Origin: Sisyra terminalis
Lineage: Eukaryota > Arthropoda > Insecta > Neuroptera > Sisyridae
Direction: 5' to 3'
Assembly (NCBI GenBank): GCA_958496175.1
Contig: OY292277.1
Coordinates: 27,881,282 to 27,945,281, forward strand
DNA length: 64,000 nucleotides
Below the pieces are notes generated by a model that was given only the letters and a program-made list of their open reading frames with translations, searched no databases and had not been told where the DNA came from. Below, piece after piece: positions 1 to 12,284 of the stretch (position 1 is its first letter; each line of letters starts with the position of its first letter). The position numbers were made by a program, and so were the translations under genes.

Positions 1-104
1 CAAATTTAACACTTTCTATTTTTTATTCATGTCTTATACAGTGGCGAGTCGCCCATTAGGATTCACTCAATATTCACTAGCGACCCATAGTTTGGGAAAT
101 ACTG
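1..104 (-). mobile_element. hAT-type element, terminal fragment
   Basis: Read on the minus strand, this segment starts CAGTATTTCC, the CAG-type end of hAT elements, and continues through GGGTCGC and a TGTATAAGACATG block. The same order of blocks appears on the plus strand from 32148 (CAGTGTTTCC, GTGAGTCGC, TGTATGAGACATGAAT). The two are therefore copies of one family. The other end lies outside the window. I see no transposase. Superfamily assignment rests only on the end sequence. Confidence 0.5.
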
Positions 105-2634
105 ATCCAGTATATTTAAAATTTGTATACGGATGGTCCAAAAAATGACGGGTTAATTTTTATTATTTTTTTTAAGTCAGTCTCCAATGGAGACCAAACA
201 CTGAGTTTGCGCATTCTCAAAGTCGATCCGCTTCCCACAGAGATGTAATATAGAGCGCTAATGTATGTAACTAATGCTTTGTTAATGGCTCAACAAATCA
301 TCTCAAATTTTGGAGATCTATTTCTGATTACTTAAGTAAGTCATGCACATAGCATGGAATGTGACAACCATTTCGACCAAGTTCGTGGAAGTAAAGTGTT
401 AGTTAAAGAGAGATAGGAAAATACAGTTTAAAGAAAAAAATATTTCATAGTTGGTTTTTTTTCTACAATTTTTTGATTGAGAAGGAGGTTAAGTTTTCTT
501 TAATTTTTCTTTTTGTTTTTTTATTATACAAGAGTTTTCGAAATTTTCCTACATTTTTATTATTATATGTCGTTTAAAAAAAACCTATTTTTTAACATTT
601 TACTATATCAATGACTACATAATTAATTTTTCGTAATTAATTAATTACTATTAACGTATTTTGTTATAAGCGATACGGTTTATATCACAAACATCTACGA
701 ACGATTTTCCATCGATTGGTAAAAGCGACTTTGGTGCAGGTAGTTCAGCTTATCTGGCGTTTAACTTAAACGATAATCAATTTTTTCCTAGTACCAATAA
801 AACGAGTTAGTGTAAGTTGGTATTCAATACAAATGTAAACATCTTTCATTCTCGGCTTATTTATTTTTTGCGTTAAAATTCAATAATCCCTTTAATTTTC
901 CATTTTAGCCAATAATTCCATTGTCTTAAGATAACTAATTTCAATCCTCGACATTTACATCCATTTATCTACTTTTCTCAATTATTCGTGCCAACATAAA
1001 CCGTAAAGCTTTCCCAGAGCAATAATTGTCTTCGTTACTTGAACACTTGACAATAAAAAGCTTCCCACCTTGTTTGGTAGAATAAATTCCCCCGTTTAGA
1101 CAGAGGGTTTGAATCAGTTGAAACCAGGATTTTCTCAATAACACCCCAAATCTTTTATGCGAAAACGAGAATCGTTAAACTCACGAATGACTCGCGTTAA
1201 AAACAATCCAATTTATTAAACACAGCTACAGCTTTTTATTGCATGAAATCAAATGTGGTCTATTGGATAACCTATGTATCAATGTATAAAATTCAATTGG
1301 GGAAAAAAGTGGGTAAACTATTGAAGCTTCAGCTCTTAGTTGTATTAAGTAGAACTTGATTTATTTATTCTAAATTTTTTTCTTGGAAATAATAAAAATA
1401 AATGACAATCAAATAAATCACAATTTGAAAAATTCTCATATAAAAACAACCGCAGATAATATTTCTTCAATTTTTTTCAAGTTTATAACTTATATATAAT
1501 CTAATCAAATATTCATTAGAGATTTACGAGCGACATAAACTTTATTTTTATCTTTGGGTTTACCATTAGATATATTTGTTATTTGATCTGGGGATAAAAA
1601 AAAATGTTTTACTTAAACTGAAATGATTCGATTGTAAGTTGAAAAAGTATTGAGACGATATAAAATATGAATATAATTTTATCGAAGTTGTAACTTGGTG
1701 AAATTTACTAGAGCTTTTATTTTTATTCACATACGTGACGACAATAATAATAGTATTTCTCAGTTGTAAGCGGGAAAAATCGATAAATTTCATCTCTTTA
1801 GCCAAATATGACTTAAAAAGTAAAATAAGCGCGGCTTTTTACGATGTAAATTTTTACGGAAAATATTCGTCTCAACTTTTCGTAGCAAAGCCATTAAATT
1901 AGATGGTCGTATGTTCGTCACAGCAGATTTAAGGGTTGCGAAATTCGTGTTTAGTGATGAGACTCTTGAGATTTATCATCATATGGATGGGAAGCACTGT
2001 TGTTTATTCCCGCTGTTGCACCAAGCTCGGCGAAAGCTCATCCAAAAGTAATGCCTCGGTGAAAGCTTTATGCGGGCATGGCCTTAATCGATATATGACT
2101 GATATAAAACTTTTATGATTTATTTTTCCCATCCATTTATGATAATGCATTTTATGCACAAATGTACGCTTCATTTTTTTTGTCGTTCATCATTAAAATC
2201 AGATTATTTCATTATTTATTCATATGAAATATTCGAGAGTTCAGGTTTTAAATATTTATTTGTCACTTTATGAATTAACAGTAATTTGAAATATTATTCG
2301 ATCTGTTGCAGCGATTATATTTTGAAAATAAAATTGCTAAAGTTCAAATTTATTTCTACCAGTAATTATCAATAATAAAAAATTACAAAACATTAAATTT
2401 TAAAATTTTGGCTAAAATTATGTTGGTCCGATTTTGAATACTTGATACATTACAATTAGAGTCATCTAACGCTGCGTGATCGTTTTTTTTTACTACACTC
2501 GTTTTTTTTGGTGAATACTGATATATTTCCTTATACTAATTATTGAGAAAAAATTGTTGTTTTGATTTTTCTATAAATGATATACCAACTGAAGTATTAT
2601 AACAATACGTAATAATTTTTCGCTAGGTATGTAA
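105..2634. other. No gene recognised; AT-rich non-coding DNA
   Basis: Only short open frames occur, such as 60 codons at 1936-2118 and 79 codons at 1566-1805 (minus). They show no family resemblance and no splice-flanked structure. A slightly GC-richer patch at 1940-2100 has no partner elsewhere that I can see. Confidence 0.5.
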
Positions 2635-2820
2635 AAACTAGGTATGTGAAATAATAATCGATTATATGGAAAAAACGATTATTTCTTCTATAAAAATCAA
2701 TTTTACCAATCAATTTTATTTTGCTTTTATTGAGCCCTGTGCGATTACGAGTACTAGATTGGTAAAAGTATTTACTTTTTTCACAACTTTTGGTAGTTAT
2801 TCACAATGATAGATATTTAT
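2635..2820 (+). repeat. Dispersed repeat, copy 1 (partner at 22885-23090)
   Basis: The string GGTATGTGAAAT, then AATCGAT and TATGGAAAAA, then a run of AAAAATCAATT, and later TTTACTTTTTTCAC with CTTTTG, recur in the same order at 22885-23090. The copy there opens TAGGGATGTGAAAAATT, which resembles a hAT terminus, but no 8-bp duplication could be established. Confidence 0.45.
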
Positions 2821-4342
2821 TGATAATTTTCATCATTCTTACCGTTACATATACCTACATAAGAATGAAAAGTAGCCTTTCCTTTATATATCAGTCAAAA
2901 ATCGATTTTTCCCAAATCGGTTATTATTGAGGAAAGAAAAGAAAATTAAAAAAAAATTGATTTTTAGTTTATAATTCTTAATTTCAACTCCCTATAATAA
3001 CGACCCAAATTAAAAATTGCCAATATTAATTAATTTTCCAATAACAATTAATTCCTTCGAAGAAAATTTTGTTGTCACTCATGTTTAGAAGGAAATAATT
3101 AGCAGATTTATCTCCTTTGATCATTTCTGTATCTTTGCAAAGCAAACAAAGAAGATCGCAGATGATAAATGAAAACTTAAATATTTAAAAGTCAGATTAT
3201 AATAATTTCAAAAATATTTTTCTTTGCAGGAAAGCTTTTGTGTAAACATAAAAAATCCACTCAATATTTGCAATTAACGAGTGCAATAAGTTATCATTTT
3301 GAGAGTTGACTTCAAAGAACGGAGAATATTTGAAATTTTGCAATTAATTTTTAATTACAAGCAGCAAAATATTTATCCATTAAAAATTTCCGCTCGTATG
3401 ACGCTGCAATGGATTTTGTCAAGGAAATTTGTTGAAAATAAAAAAGCCCGATTTTTTAATTTCTCTAAACGAAACGATAATTTCGTTTTGGTAGTCGAGA
3501 AATTAATATTGCTGCGCTTAATGTTATGAACAAAGATAATTAAAATGTTTAAAATAAAGCAATAAAATTTTTTAGATGAAACTTTTGGCGAGTTAAAGCT
3601 TTTTTATGGAGCATAAAGCGTTGGCGTTGGCTTAATTTTCAGTAGTGTGTCGGAAAATCTGTTCGGTTCTCTTTTCGCTATGTTTGCGAGTAATTAACCG
3701 CAGTTTCAAATGGCAATTTGTTATGAAATATAACGTTGTACCACGAGTTTTCCGTCGCGTTTTACGAGCTTTACGTTTATAAATATTAATTTTTGTCGAA
3801 GTGGCAAATCTAAGATCACATTTATGATTTTTAATTCTTTGCCTTTTCAGAAAAAAGAGTTTTACAAACTTTTTTTAACACGATGTCCTGATTCATGTTT
3901 AAATTCTCGAAAAAGTATTAGTTTCCAAAGATAAATGCTGAAAAAGTTTCAGCTAAAAAACTTATCTCACATTGGGTATATCTATTAATTTAGTACCACA
4001 AAAAACTGCTTCCTTTAAAGCTTTTTAAAGATCAATATTCGTCTCAATTTTTCAAACAAAAAAATCTATAAAAAAGAATAGTATGGTAAAACATGATTAC
4101 ACACTAAAATGGTATAAAAAAGGGCGTACTGATAAACGCACGTAAGAAGTTATACTTTTTGTAAAAGTTTAGTTTTTTCCTGGGAATAAGGGTCTACACA
4201 AACAAGCGTTTGCATTTTATTTGCCTCAGTTAACCACTCATACACTTTTGATTGAAATCGACAGATGAAAGAAATACATATTTGTAAATTCAATTAAGCG
4301 AAGGAAAGAGTTATAATATAAATACCTTTAATATAATTAATA
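2821..4342. other. No gene recognised; AT-rich non-coding DNA
   Basis: The 76-codon frame at 3299-3529 is lysine/phenylalanine-rich, as expected of AT-rich DNA. It has no recognisable domain. No repeat partner was noticed. Confidence 0.5.
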
Positions 4343-5280
4343 AAGGGTGTTTCAATAAGAGCGCAAGATTTGAATTGCGTGTCATATTTGACAGTCATAA
4401 TATTTTATAATTATGACGTGACAAATTGCAAGTTGACAGATGGGAGTTAGTAAAAATAAAACAGCAGACCATGAACAGCGCAGAGAGTTCACCAATTGGA
4501 TCCTTGAACAACCTGCTGATTATGCAAACAAAATCATTTTCAGTGATGAGGCCATTTTCCCTTGATGGCTTCGTAAATAGGTAAAACTATCACATTTGAG
4601 GCTTCGAAAATCCACGAATGATTCATCAGATAGCAATGCGTCCACAACGGGTCACAGTATGGTGTACATTATGGTCTGGAGGAATAATTGGATCGTTTTT
4701 CTTCGAAAAAGAAGAAGGTAATGCAGTAACGGTGAATGGCGAACGTTATCGTGATATGATCACAGTTTCTTGTGCTTCATTTAGAAGCTATTGATCTTGA
4801 TGACATGTGGCTTCAGCAGGACGGTGCTACATACCATATCACCCGTGAAACATTGACGATCTTGCACGAGTTTGCTCCTGGTCGTGTCATTTCCCGATTT
4901 GGTGACCAGAATTCGCCTCTACGTTCTTGCAATTTAACGCCTTTAGATTTCTAACTGTGGGATTATCTGAAGTAACAGGTTTAATAAACCTTTAATAGGC
5001 CTTCAATAAGCCAATAAGCATGCAACTATTAAAGCATTGAAACCGGAATTTAGACGCTGTATCAATGAAATACCACCACATGTATCAATAACGTTATTGA
5101 AAATTTCGTCAAAAGAGTATGCAAATGTAAGCAAAGCCGTGGTGGCCATTTAAAAAAATTGTTCATCATACTTAATTTTCAAATGTATATTTTCTAAATC
5201 AATAAATATTTCAATACTTTACTACAGAAAACCACGTTTCATTAAACACTGAAATTTTGCGCTCTTATTGAAACAATCTT
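4343..5280 (+). mobile_element. Tc1/mariner-superfamily element, degenerate
   Basis: The terminal inverted repeats match over about 28 bases: the left end carries TGTTTCAATAAGAGCGCAAG and the right end, read in reverse, TGTTTCAATAAGAGCGCAAA. TA dinucleotides flank both ends (4341-4342 and 5281-5282), the target duplication of this superfamily. At 938 bp it is shorter than usual full-length relatives, and only the C-terminal half of a transposase is visible. An internal deletion has probably removed the DNA-binding part. A Helitron end begins 16 bases downstream. Confidence 0.85.
4476..4976 (+). pseudogene. Mariner-type DDE transposase fragment (DD41D spacing)
   Basis: The conceptual product has the catalytic-core signatures of Tc1/mariner transposases: IIFSDEA (first acidic residue), then QRVTVWCTLWSGG, WLQQDGATYH (second acidic residue) and LTPLDF followed by LWDYLK (third). 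I count 41 residues between the aspartates of QQD and PLDF. That spacing is the DD41D arrangement known from rosa-like elements of insects, whereas classical mariners have 34. A base is missing just after SDEA, in-frame stops occur in the next stretch, and a stop falls between PLDF and LWDYLK. The helix-turn-helix N-terminus is absent. It cannot make a working enzyme. The longest clean piece is 60 codons at 4772-4954. Confidence 0.8.
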
Positions 5281-5296
5281 TATAATATAATATTTA

Positions 5297-5660
5297 CTAG
5301 GGGACCCCTGTGCATTTGCACAAAATATTTTTTCAATCGTATATTTCTTTATAAACTATGTTGTCTGTTACTGTAATATCATTTTCTATTTCTCGACGTG
5401 GTGTTTCAAAAACTTGAACTTTTAAGGAATCTGATGTAACAGTTTTAGAAAATACGGCATAAAGTTAACCATATGTAAAACATGGTTCAGAAAGATACAA
5501 TCCAACTCTTTCGAACGTTTGACCTTGCGATTTATTCATCGTGATTGCATAAGAGTGACGAACTGGAAACTGATGTCGAACGAAGTTAATAAGTAAAAAT
5601 GAATCCTTAGCTATGTCTAATGTAATTATAGGAATAAAATGTATTGTTCTTCAATTGATT
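5297..5660 (-). mobile_element. Helitron 3' end fragment
   Basis: On the minus strand the element ends in CTAG (5300-5297) followed by a host T, the rolling-circle transposon rule. A 14-base palindrome TGTGCATTTGCACA (5309-5322) sits just inside, followed by GGGGTCCCCTAG. The helicase remnant described separately reads toward this end, as expected. The 5' boundary was not found, and the body seems lost beyond about 5.7 kb. Confidence 0.75.
5333..5660 (-). pseudogene. Helitron Rep/helicase, C-terminal remnant
   Basis: About 108 codons match the C-terminal Pif1-like helicase region of Helitron replicases. The order is a strand resembling IPIITLD, then RHQFPVRHSYAITMNKSQGQ (helicase motif VI region) followed by TFERVGLYL, then LYAVFSKTVTSDSLKV. 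It ends with a normal TGA at 5333-5335, close to the transposon's 3' hairpin. One in-frame TAA replaces the residue expected between FTYG and LYAVFS, where this family usually has glutamine. The Rep endonuclease and the Walker A/B part are absent. Full-length proteins of this type usually exceed 1,200 residues, so this is a relic. Confidence 0.8.
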
Positions 5661-7172
5661 CGGCCATGCCCACCTGACGTTTTCAACACGGCCCTACGCG
5701 CTTTTAGAACGTTTACCCAACACATATCTATGATTGGCTAGAAAAATGTTCTTCCAATGCATGATATAAATTAAAAAAAAAAAAAAATTAAGCATAAGTT
5801 AAATCACAATCCAAAATAATACGTTTATCCGCAAGCAAAGTATAAATTTAAATGAGAATTATTGCACCTCTTTATTTATTTTTGTTGGAAATGAAACGAC
5901 GATAGAGCATTTACCCGCTCTTTTAATTATATTATTTGTATTTTTGTACTGCTTGTTAATAGATATTTGAATATACATCGCATTATTATTATCGCTATCT
6001 ATCTACTACCAATTGTTCTATACAAATGTGTACATAAAATCTCTGTATGTATGTGTTTTGGTTTTATGTGCCTGCTCAAAGTTTATCTTTGATCTCTGTT
6101 GCACATACCAAATATGGTGTAATAAAACAAAACCCACACAAACATAATCGAACAAATGCGCATGTCAATGTAAGAGAGTAAAATATTCCAAAACGATGTA
6201 GAGCAAGAGAGTGGAAATGCCCTATGGCTAAGCTTTTTCATGGCTTGTGTATTATGTTAAGATATAATTAATATAATACTTGTATATTAATATCGTAATG
6301 AATTAATAAATATTAAAGTATTACACCATTGACAAGAATGGACTAGAATAATTTTTTATCTTTATCATTATTTTGACCATGTGCAATATTAATAATAACA
6401 AGTTGAAATCCATATATCATTATTTTTTCCAGTTTTATAAATTATGAATGCTTGAATAAATGTTTTAAAGCTACTATCTTTGGAAATAAATCACTACTTA
6501 GAAGGCGTTTATTTTAGGCAATAGTGCTACCTCTATATTTCGCGCACGGTTCCCATTGTATCCTTCGGATACACAAGTATCCGGTATAGAGGATAAAAAT
6601 GTATATAGTAGTCAAATTTTGTGGAATATAACTAACTAAAAGTAAAGTTTCTAGCTTTTAAGTTTTTTTAAATCTTATTTTTCTTAACAGAGTAACAATG
6701 ATTATATTTTTTATGCATTTATGATGATTTAAGACATAAAATAAAATTTATCTTAATCCCCTTTTGCTTCATTTGTAAATCCAGGACAACGGTAGAATAG
6801 AATTGTATTTCTGAATTTTTAGCTGTTTTTTTTTTACTTTTTTAATACACTTTCTGTTTGATGTTTTTCCATTATGTTGGGTAGTTTATTTTTATAAAAA
6901 TACACTTGTAACATACGATTTACAAACTTATAACATAAGTTTTGATTGAACCATATAAAAAAAAAAATACTAGGTTGCGCAAAGGTTACACATCCAAGAT
7001 ACCAAGATACTTGCTAGAGCTTACTGCTTGGTCATCAAGTAGATTGGATCGTCAAATAAGATGACGTTTGCTTGGCAATCGAAATACGTACCTAAGTAAT
7101 AAACACATTTGTTTAAACATTGGTTTAATATTTATTATTGAAGTTTACTTTTGGTAAATTATACTTTATTAA
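5661..7172. other. No gene recognised; contains clustered GTATCC hairpins
   Basis: Upstream of the helicase remnant there is no further clean reading frame. The GC-richer patch 5660-5730 may still be Helitron-derived. At 6558-6583 the strings GTATCC, GGATAC and GTATCC alternate and can form two mutually exclusive hairpins. A similar mixed-composition block at 6040-6240 has no recognised identity. Confidence 0.45.
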
Positions 7173-7338
7173 TGGTGGCTGAAAGCTCAAGGTGTCCGCT
7201 CTAAAATTGGGAAGCGCTGGTTTCGATCCTTGCTTCGAACAAATTTTCAATATTTCTCAATTTACGGTTTTTTATTAACCCTAGAGTTGCAAAAATCCTC
7301 GCAGTTATAAAGTGACGATAAATAACAACAACAACGAC
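7173..7338 (+). mobile_element. tRNA-derived SINE, copy 1
   Basis: This is a member of a five-copy family in the window. The head has a tRNA-like A box (TGGTGGCTGAAAG, degenerate) and a B-box region GGTTTCGATCC. The body has AATTTTCAATATTTCTCAAT and CCCTAGAGT. The tail ATAAAGTGACGATAAATAAC runs into repeated AAC. It is the most diverged copy at its B box, which has an extra T. Confidence 0.75.
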
Positions 7339-9661
7339 AAAAGACAATAGTTTCCGAAATCAAAGTACATGGAAAAAGTTTTCTTGTTTCGTAGTGGAAT
7401 GTTTGCGGCGTTCTTTAAACACAACGCGCATGCCTACCTAGTAAATGCGCCACTGCTCTGCACCTTTTTATTTCTTTAAAACATAAATTTAAACTGTAGA
7501 TATTCTCAAAAGAATTATTTTTGCTTGAAAAAGTTTTATTTCAATCCAATAAACATAAATGAAATTAAAATCAGGAAAATTCAAATAATGAGTTAGCAAC
7601 TTTTAATAAAGGGCTTTAAACTTAATTTTTACTCAAAGCTTTTTTTTACATAACTAAAAGCATCGAATACGACTCATCTTAATGCCATTTCCCAAACGTC
7701 GTTTGAAATTAAAACTCATCAAGTTGGAAAAGTTATAATTTCAAACATTTTACAAAATTGAACTGCACGACGTTTACCAGAGTAATGATTTGAATATAAA
7801 AACATAAAAAGAAGTGTAGTATACATAATATAATTTAAAAACATCCCTCAAGTTAGTCTGTCAAATCGTTACAATAGCGACATTTTCATCGCCAAGTGTT
7901 TGCATTTGAATTGTAATACGTTTCAGAAATAACAAGTAAAACATTTACGAATATAATTTCATCTACAAATATAAGGGTGAGTTTTATTAAAAGCCAAACC
8001 AAGCCCATTAGGAAAGGGCACTCGTAAACGTATACATTTTCCTTTATACCTTTCGTCATCTTATACTTTTCAAGAGTATTACGAAGCTTTTTTAACTAAA
8101 CGTTTCGTTTTAATAAATATAAGAATCTTGCACATAAACATTTCAAATACATATACTCGTATATATCCAACCATTAGAAAATATTTGAATAATTCTGTAC
8201 GAATTACGGGGATAATATTCCATTTCAATAATGAAATACGCATTTGATTATTTGTTTTCTTTATTTGTTCGTTCAATATTGACATTCGAGCGCCGGGAAA
8301 ATGAGGGCAGAACAGCAAAAAAAAAGGTCGAGAAAACATCTCGAAAAGTTCTTTGAAATGTTTGTTTTAATTCCCAAGTAGAAATAAATATTTAATGGCA
8401 CATTACCGACTTATATTTTCGGTACTGTGATAATGTTTACTGTTGTCGCGATCGGGTAATCAAATGGAATGATAATTTGCCTAATTGCAAATAACCACAT
8501 CAGCCCCTAGGTTTTCTCCCCAAATGTGATAGCTCGTGCGAATTCACTTTTGAACGAAAAACGAATACGTTTTACGACCGTTCCATCGCATCGCTAACTT
8601 AATCGAATTAAACTGGAAAGTTTCTCATCACATTACGACTATACGATAAAACTGATCTGTTTCCAATGGAAAATTTAATGGAATATAAAAATTATGTCTT
8701 CCCGAATGATCTATAACCTGATTTTTTAGCACTTGTTTCAATAAACGCAAGCACTTTAAACTTTAATGAAATATCCATTTAGTTTTATTGTACAGCGAGT
8801 GCATTTTAAACTAATTTATAACGACCGGAAGGGGATAAACAAAGACCTCAAAGGATGGAATAGGATGGAAAACGTCAGGCTGTGTTCAACAACAATTAGC
8901 TCGAACAATATTGTTCTTGTCATTAACCACAACAAACATTCATTAACTAAACATAGTTGCAGCAATTGTTGTCTCAATAAAATCGAAATTTTAATAAACT
9001 GGAAATGAACGAGCAACATTGTTGCAAAAAGTTTGTCTGCGGGCAATTAACTTGAAATCGTTAATGATTTGGAACAACAGGAAAATCGAAACAATTTCGT
9101 TTATAAATATTTATCGTGCAGCTTCCTGAAATTTAGGTTAACGAGGGAAACGTTAACAATTTTCATTAGAAAAAAATGTGTGAATTAAGTAAATCAATTC
9201 ATTCTACTGAAAAAAACTTTTAATCCATTATACTGTTGGTTATACTTTTAGGAAGTATTTTTAGTTTTCATAACGAAAATTGTTTTTTCTCATATTAATA
9301 ATGTCCTTTACCGATCGTGCATATGGTTTATTGAAAAAAATAAAATATGGTTTTTTTCAAATTTAAAACATAGGTTGATGATTCTCACGAAATTCCGAAA
9401 TTAGGTGAGAAAAAAAAAATAATTATAATTTATTTGTAAATTTTGTAATATTAGTGAAACTAGATTTTACCAATATAGTGGTTCCCAGAAAAAACTTATT
9501 TTAGACGAATAATAAGAATGTTTTATAATTTTGAAAGGAAGGCAATGGTTTTTATAGGCCATACCGTCATTGAATGGTGTCTGTTATTGCTTAATTGAGA
9601 GCAAAATGTTTGAATCCTAATAGTATCATTGTAATGCAAATATAATACTTCTCTGTAAAGT
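7339..9661. other. No gene recognised; non-coding
   Basis: Overlapping open frames on both strands at 8766-9046 are low-complexity products of AT-rich DNA. The stretch 8400-8660 is less AT-rich and non-repetitive as far as I can see. It could be unique intronic or intergenic sequence. Confidence 0.45.
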
Positions 9662-9669
9662 GTTATTTG

Positions 9670-10309
9670 TAGTGTTCGACCGAAACTAGTTTTTACGCCC
9701 GAAACCGAATTTGGGTATCAGTCCCAATTTTTATCGAAACTTCTATATAAGGTCATGTTTTCGTAGAAAACAAGTTGATCATAATAAATCAGTCTTTACT
9801 TTTAACTTCTATAAGTATTTATTAACCATTTAGTTCCTAATATTTGAGCATATCATTAACATAAGGTATTATTATAATTTCTTATTTCAAATAAATTATT
9901 TATGCTGAAATAAAGGGTTGATTTGAAAGAAATGCACCTAATATTTCTTTTTAATATTAGTAACGAATAACATAAAATAATAAAAAAAAATACAAACAAA
10001 ATTACTTTTTATTTAATATGTTTAAGTACACAAAATAGAAAAGTACTCTTTCTTATATCTTAAAAATTAAATTATTTTTTCTAAGCTTTGATCAGTTTTC
10101 TTTTGAAAAAAAAATACTAAAGCTGATATTAAACAAAAATTTATTGAACTGATAGTTATCAGTATTCATAATTGAAACAAATAATAAGTGAAAAACATTT
10201 TTTTTTTTACATTTTTATCTCACGTATTCAGTTTTGGTTTTGGTCGTAGTTTCGGCTAGACGATAGCCGAAACCGAAATTAAGCTGAAACCGAAAGTTCG
10301 GTCGGACTA
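9670..10309 (+). mobile_element. Non-autonomous hAT element, copy 1
   Basis: The element runs from TAGTGTTCGACCGAAACTAG to GTTCGGTCGGACTA. These ends are imperfect inverted repeats, and a perfect 8-bp duplication GTTATTTG flanks it (9662-9669 and 10310-10317). Subterminal CCGAAACCGAA motifs repeat at both ends. At 640 bp with no open frame of note it must be mobilised in trans. A second copy in the same orientation lies at 42117-42748. The 8-bp duplication and the TAGTG start fit the hAT superfamily. Confidence 0.85.
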
Positions 10310-10317
10310 GTTATTTG

Positions 10318-11264
10318 TTGTCTTGCCTCGTCGAAATGTACTACTTCTATCTCTGTATTGTACTTACAGCAATATTTTTCATTAAAGTCAATATGAATGA
10401 TGATCACATCTTTAAACAAAAAAAACCGGTGAATTTAAGCATTACATAATTAAAATGTCATGTTCGACTAGTTTAAAATTACCTCATTATTACATCATTA
10501 CCTCATATATCCTCATTCCTTCGTTTCAATTTAAAGTGAAGGAATGATGGTAAGAAAATGACGAATTGAACTATAATTTAGAAAATCTTGTTACATAAAC
10601 TTTTATTATATCTGAATTATTGTATAAGTTTACTGTTCCTGATAAACTACTTTACTGTGTAATTATTATTAAGATATAGTAAATACTTCTATTTTTTCAA
10701 TTTAAGGGAATGACGACTAAAAATGTTATCTTGAAATAATTTTCATATTGTGAACACATGTAAGATGTGAATGACTGATATATGTGAATTAATTGATAGT
10801 ATTGCTAACTATCAAAAATCAATGAGACCTTTCATGAATGATTACAGACGTGATCATATTTCGACTGTTAGTAAAGGTGTGAGGAAATGATTTTATTTTG
10901 TAGGACACATTAAAAATATATTTGAAAACGTGTTCTTTACTTTTCATTCCAAACTAAAAATTTTTTTGATAATCTATTGTGTTTTTAATCGATTAGTCAT
11001 ACTCGTAAACAATTTTTTTGAAAAATTTTCGATTTAGAAGGTTTAAAATGTGCTTAATTCAAGTTTGGGACATAGTGAGGGAAATATTTTCAGGGTTATA
11101 TATATTTATTATTCTTTAGAGATATTCATATAGTTCAAAAATTATAACACCTTTAGCCAAAAGAATGTTCTATGTTCTTTTCAGGGAAACAAAATTGCCA
11201 TCTTAGATCGCTTAAATTTTGTAAAAACTGAAAGGACAAGAGTTTCGGTTTTCGTGTGAATTAC
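10318..11264. other. No gene recognised
   Basis: AT-rich non-coding DNA. A small inverted motif around 10520-10545 (CATTCCTTC and GAAGGAATG) could form a hairpin but has no further context. Confidence 0.45.
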
Positions 11265-11400
11265 CCCCTGGTCATATAAGCATAGGTGCACAAAATGAAC
11301 AAAAAATATAAGTCTAGGTTATGTCTTGACCTCCACCGAACCTGCAGGATTGACTCACCAAACCCCTGGGGTTCGGTTGCACCCAGGATAATAACCACTA
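11265..11400 (-). mobile_element. hAT-type terminal fragment, family 2, copy 1
   Basis: Read on the minus strand it begins TAGTGGTTATTATCCTGG and runs through CCCCAGGGGTTTGGTGAGTC to GTGCACCTATG. The same order is found at 23342-23484, whose end CAGTGGTTCTTACCCTGG is a typical hAT terminus. The open frame 11286-11522 arises from this repeat and is not a gene. Confidence 0.6.
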
Positions 11401-12231
11401 TTTTAGACGCAAGAACAGGTCTGTCCGCGAAGGCTCTTTACAAGGTCCACTTCCATGGTAAATATTGTTTTACTGTTGCGGTATGGAAACTGGCAAAACA
11501 TCCTTCAAATTATTGTTTTTGATGACATTTTGACAATTTCCATCTTTCACTATGCATAGCAAGTCCGTAAAGCATAAATACTTACTAATATACAATCTCA
11601 AATTACCTTCTGGAGAGTAAATGCCACTTAATAAATATATATGTTCTCAATGGGCGAAGAATCGTCCATTTCGGCTAATTAATACTTTTCAATCGAGAAT
11701 GTAGATCAACGTTTCTTTGTTTTCCTGCGTCAATGTTTCCAAATTTTCCCCTATTTTTAATATTATCAGAAATGGTCAATAATTGATCTTTAAAGTCAAT
11801 AAGTTTTACTAACAAGGCTATTCTATAGATTCTTTAGTTAAAAATTAAAACTAATCACTTCTATTTTATTGTTAAATCAAACAGTTTAAAATGTTTAGTT
11901 TATGGCCAATTCTAAATTTTTTTATCGCTGACAAATTAATGAAACTAACATATAGCTTTTAAGACCAGGTACTACGACCGTTTAAATGATGTATATATTA
12001 GTTTATTGGATTTTCCACTAAGGTAGTAACACTGCAGGACCTGTTTGCTGTGGTTTTTCTCCAAAAGCTATATTGAATTGATCTCTGCGATGAGTTTGTT
12101 TAAAGAATAAACTTAGGAGGGTTTAGGATTTAAAAACAGTAATCTTCATTGATCTGAATAAAATAAGTGCTCAATTGTAATGGAAGGAACATCCAAAGAT
12201 TACTTGTGAACTAAAGAGAATTTATATGTAA
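11401..12231. other. No gene recognised
   Basis: AT-rich non-coding DNA between a hAT fragment and a Helitron-like element. No repeat partner or conserved frame was noticed. Confidence 0.5.
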
Positions 12232-12284
12232 CTAGTAGTTGCCCGTTGCATTCGCAACTAAAGGTTTTATCTCAATAAAATGTT

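Noticed and set aside
1936..2118. 60-codon frame in a GC-richer patch
   Set aside because: No similarity to a known family that I recognise and no splice sites in phase. Slightly raised GC alone is not evidence for an exon.
4772..4954. 60-codon frame as a separate gene
   Set aside because: It is one clean segment of the decayed mariner transposase and is annotated as such.
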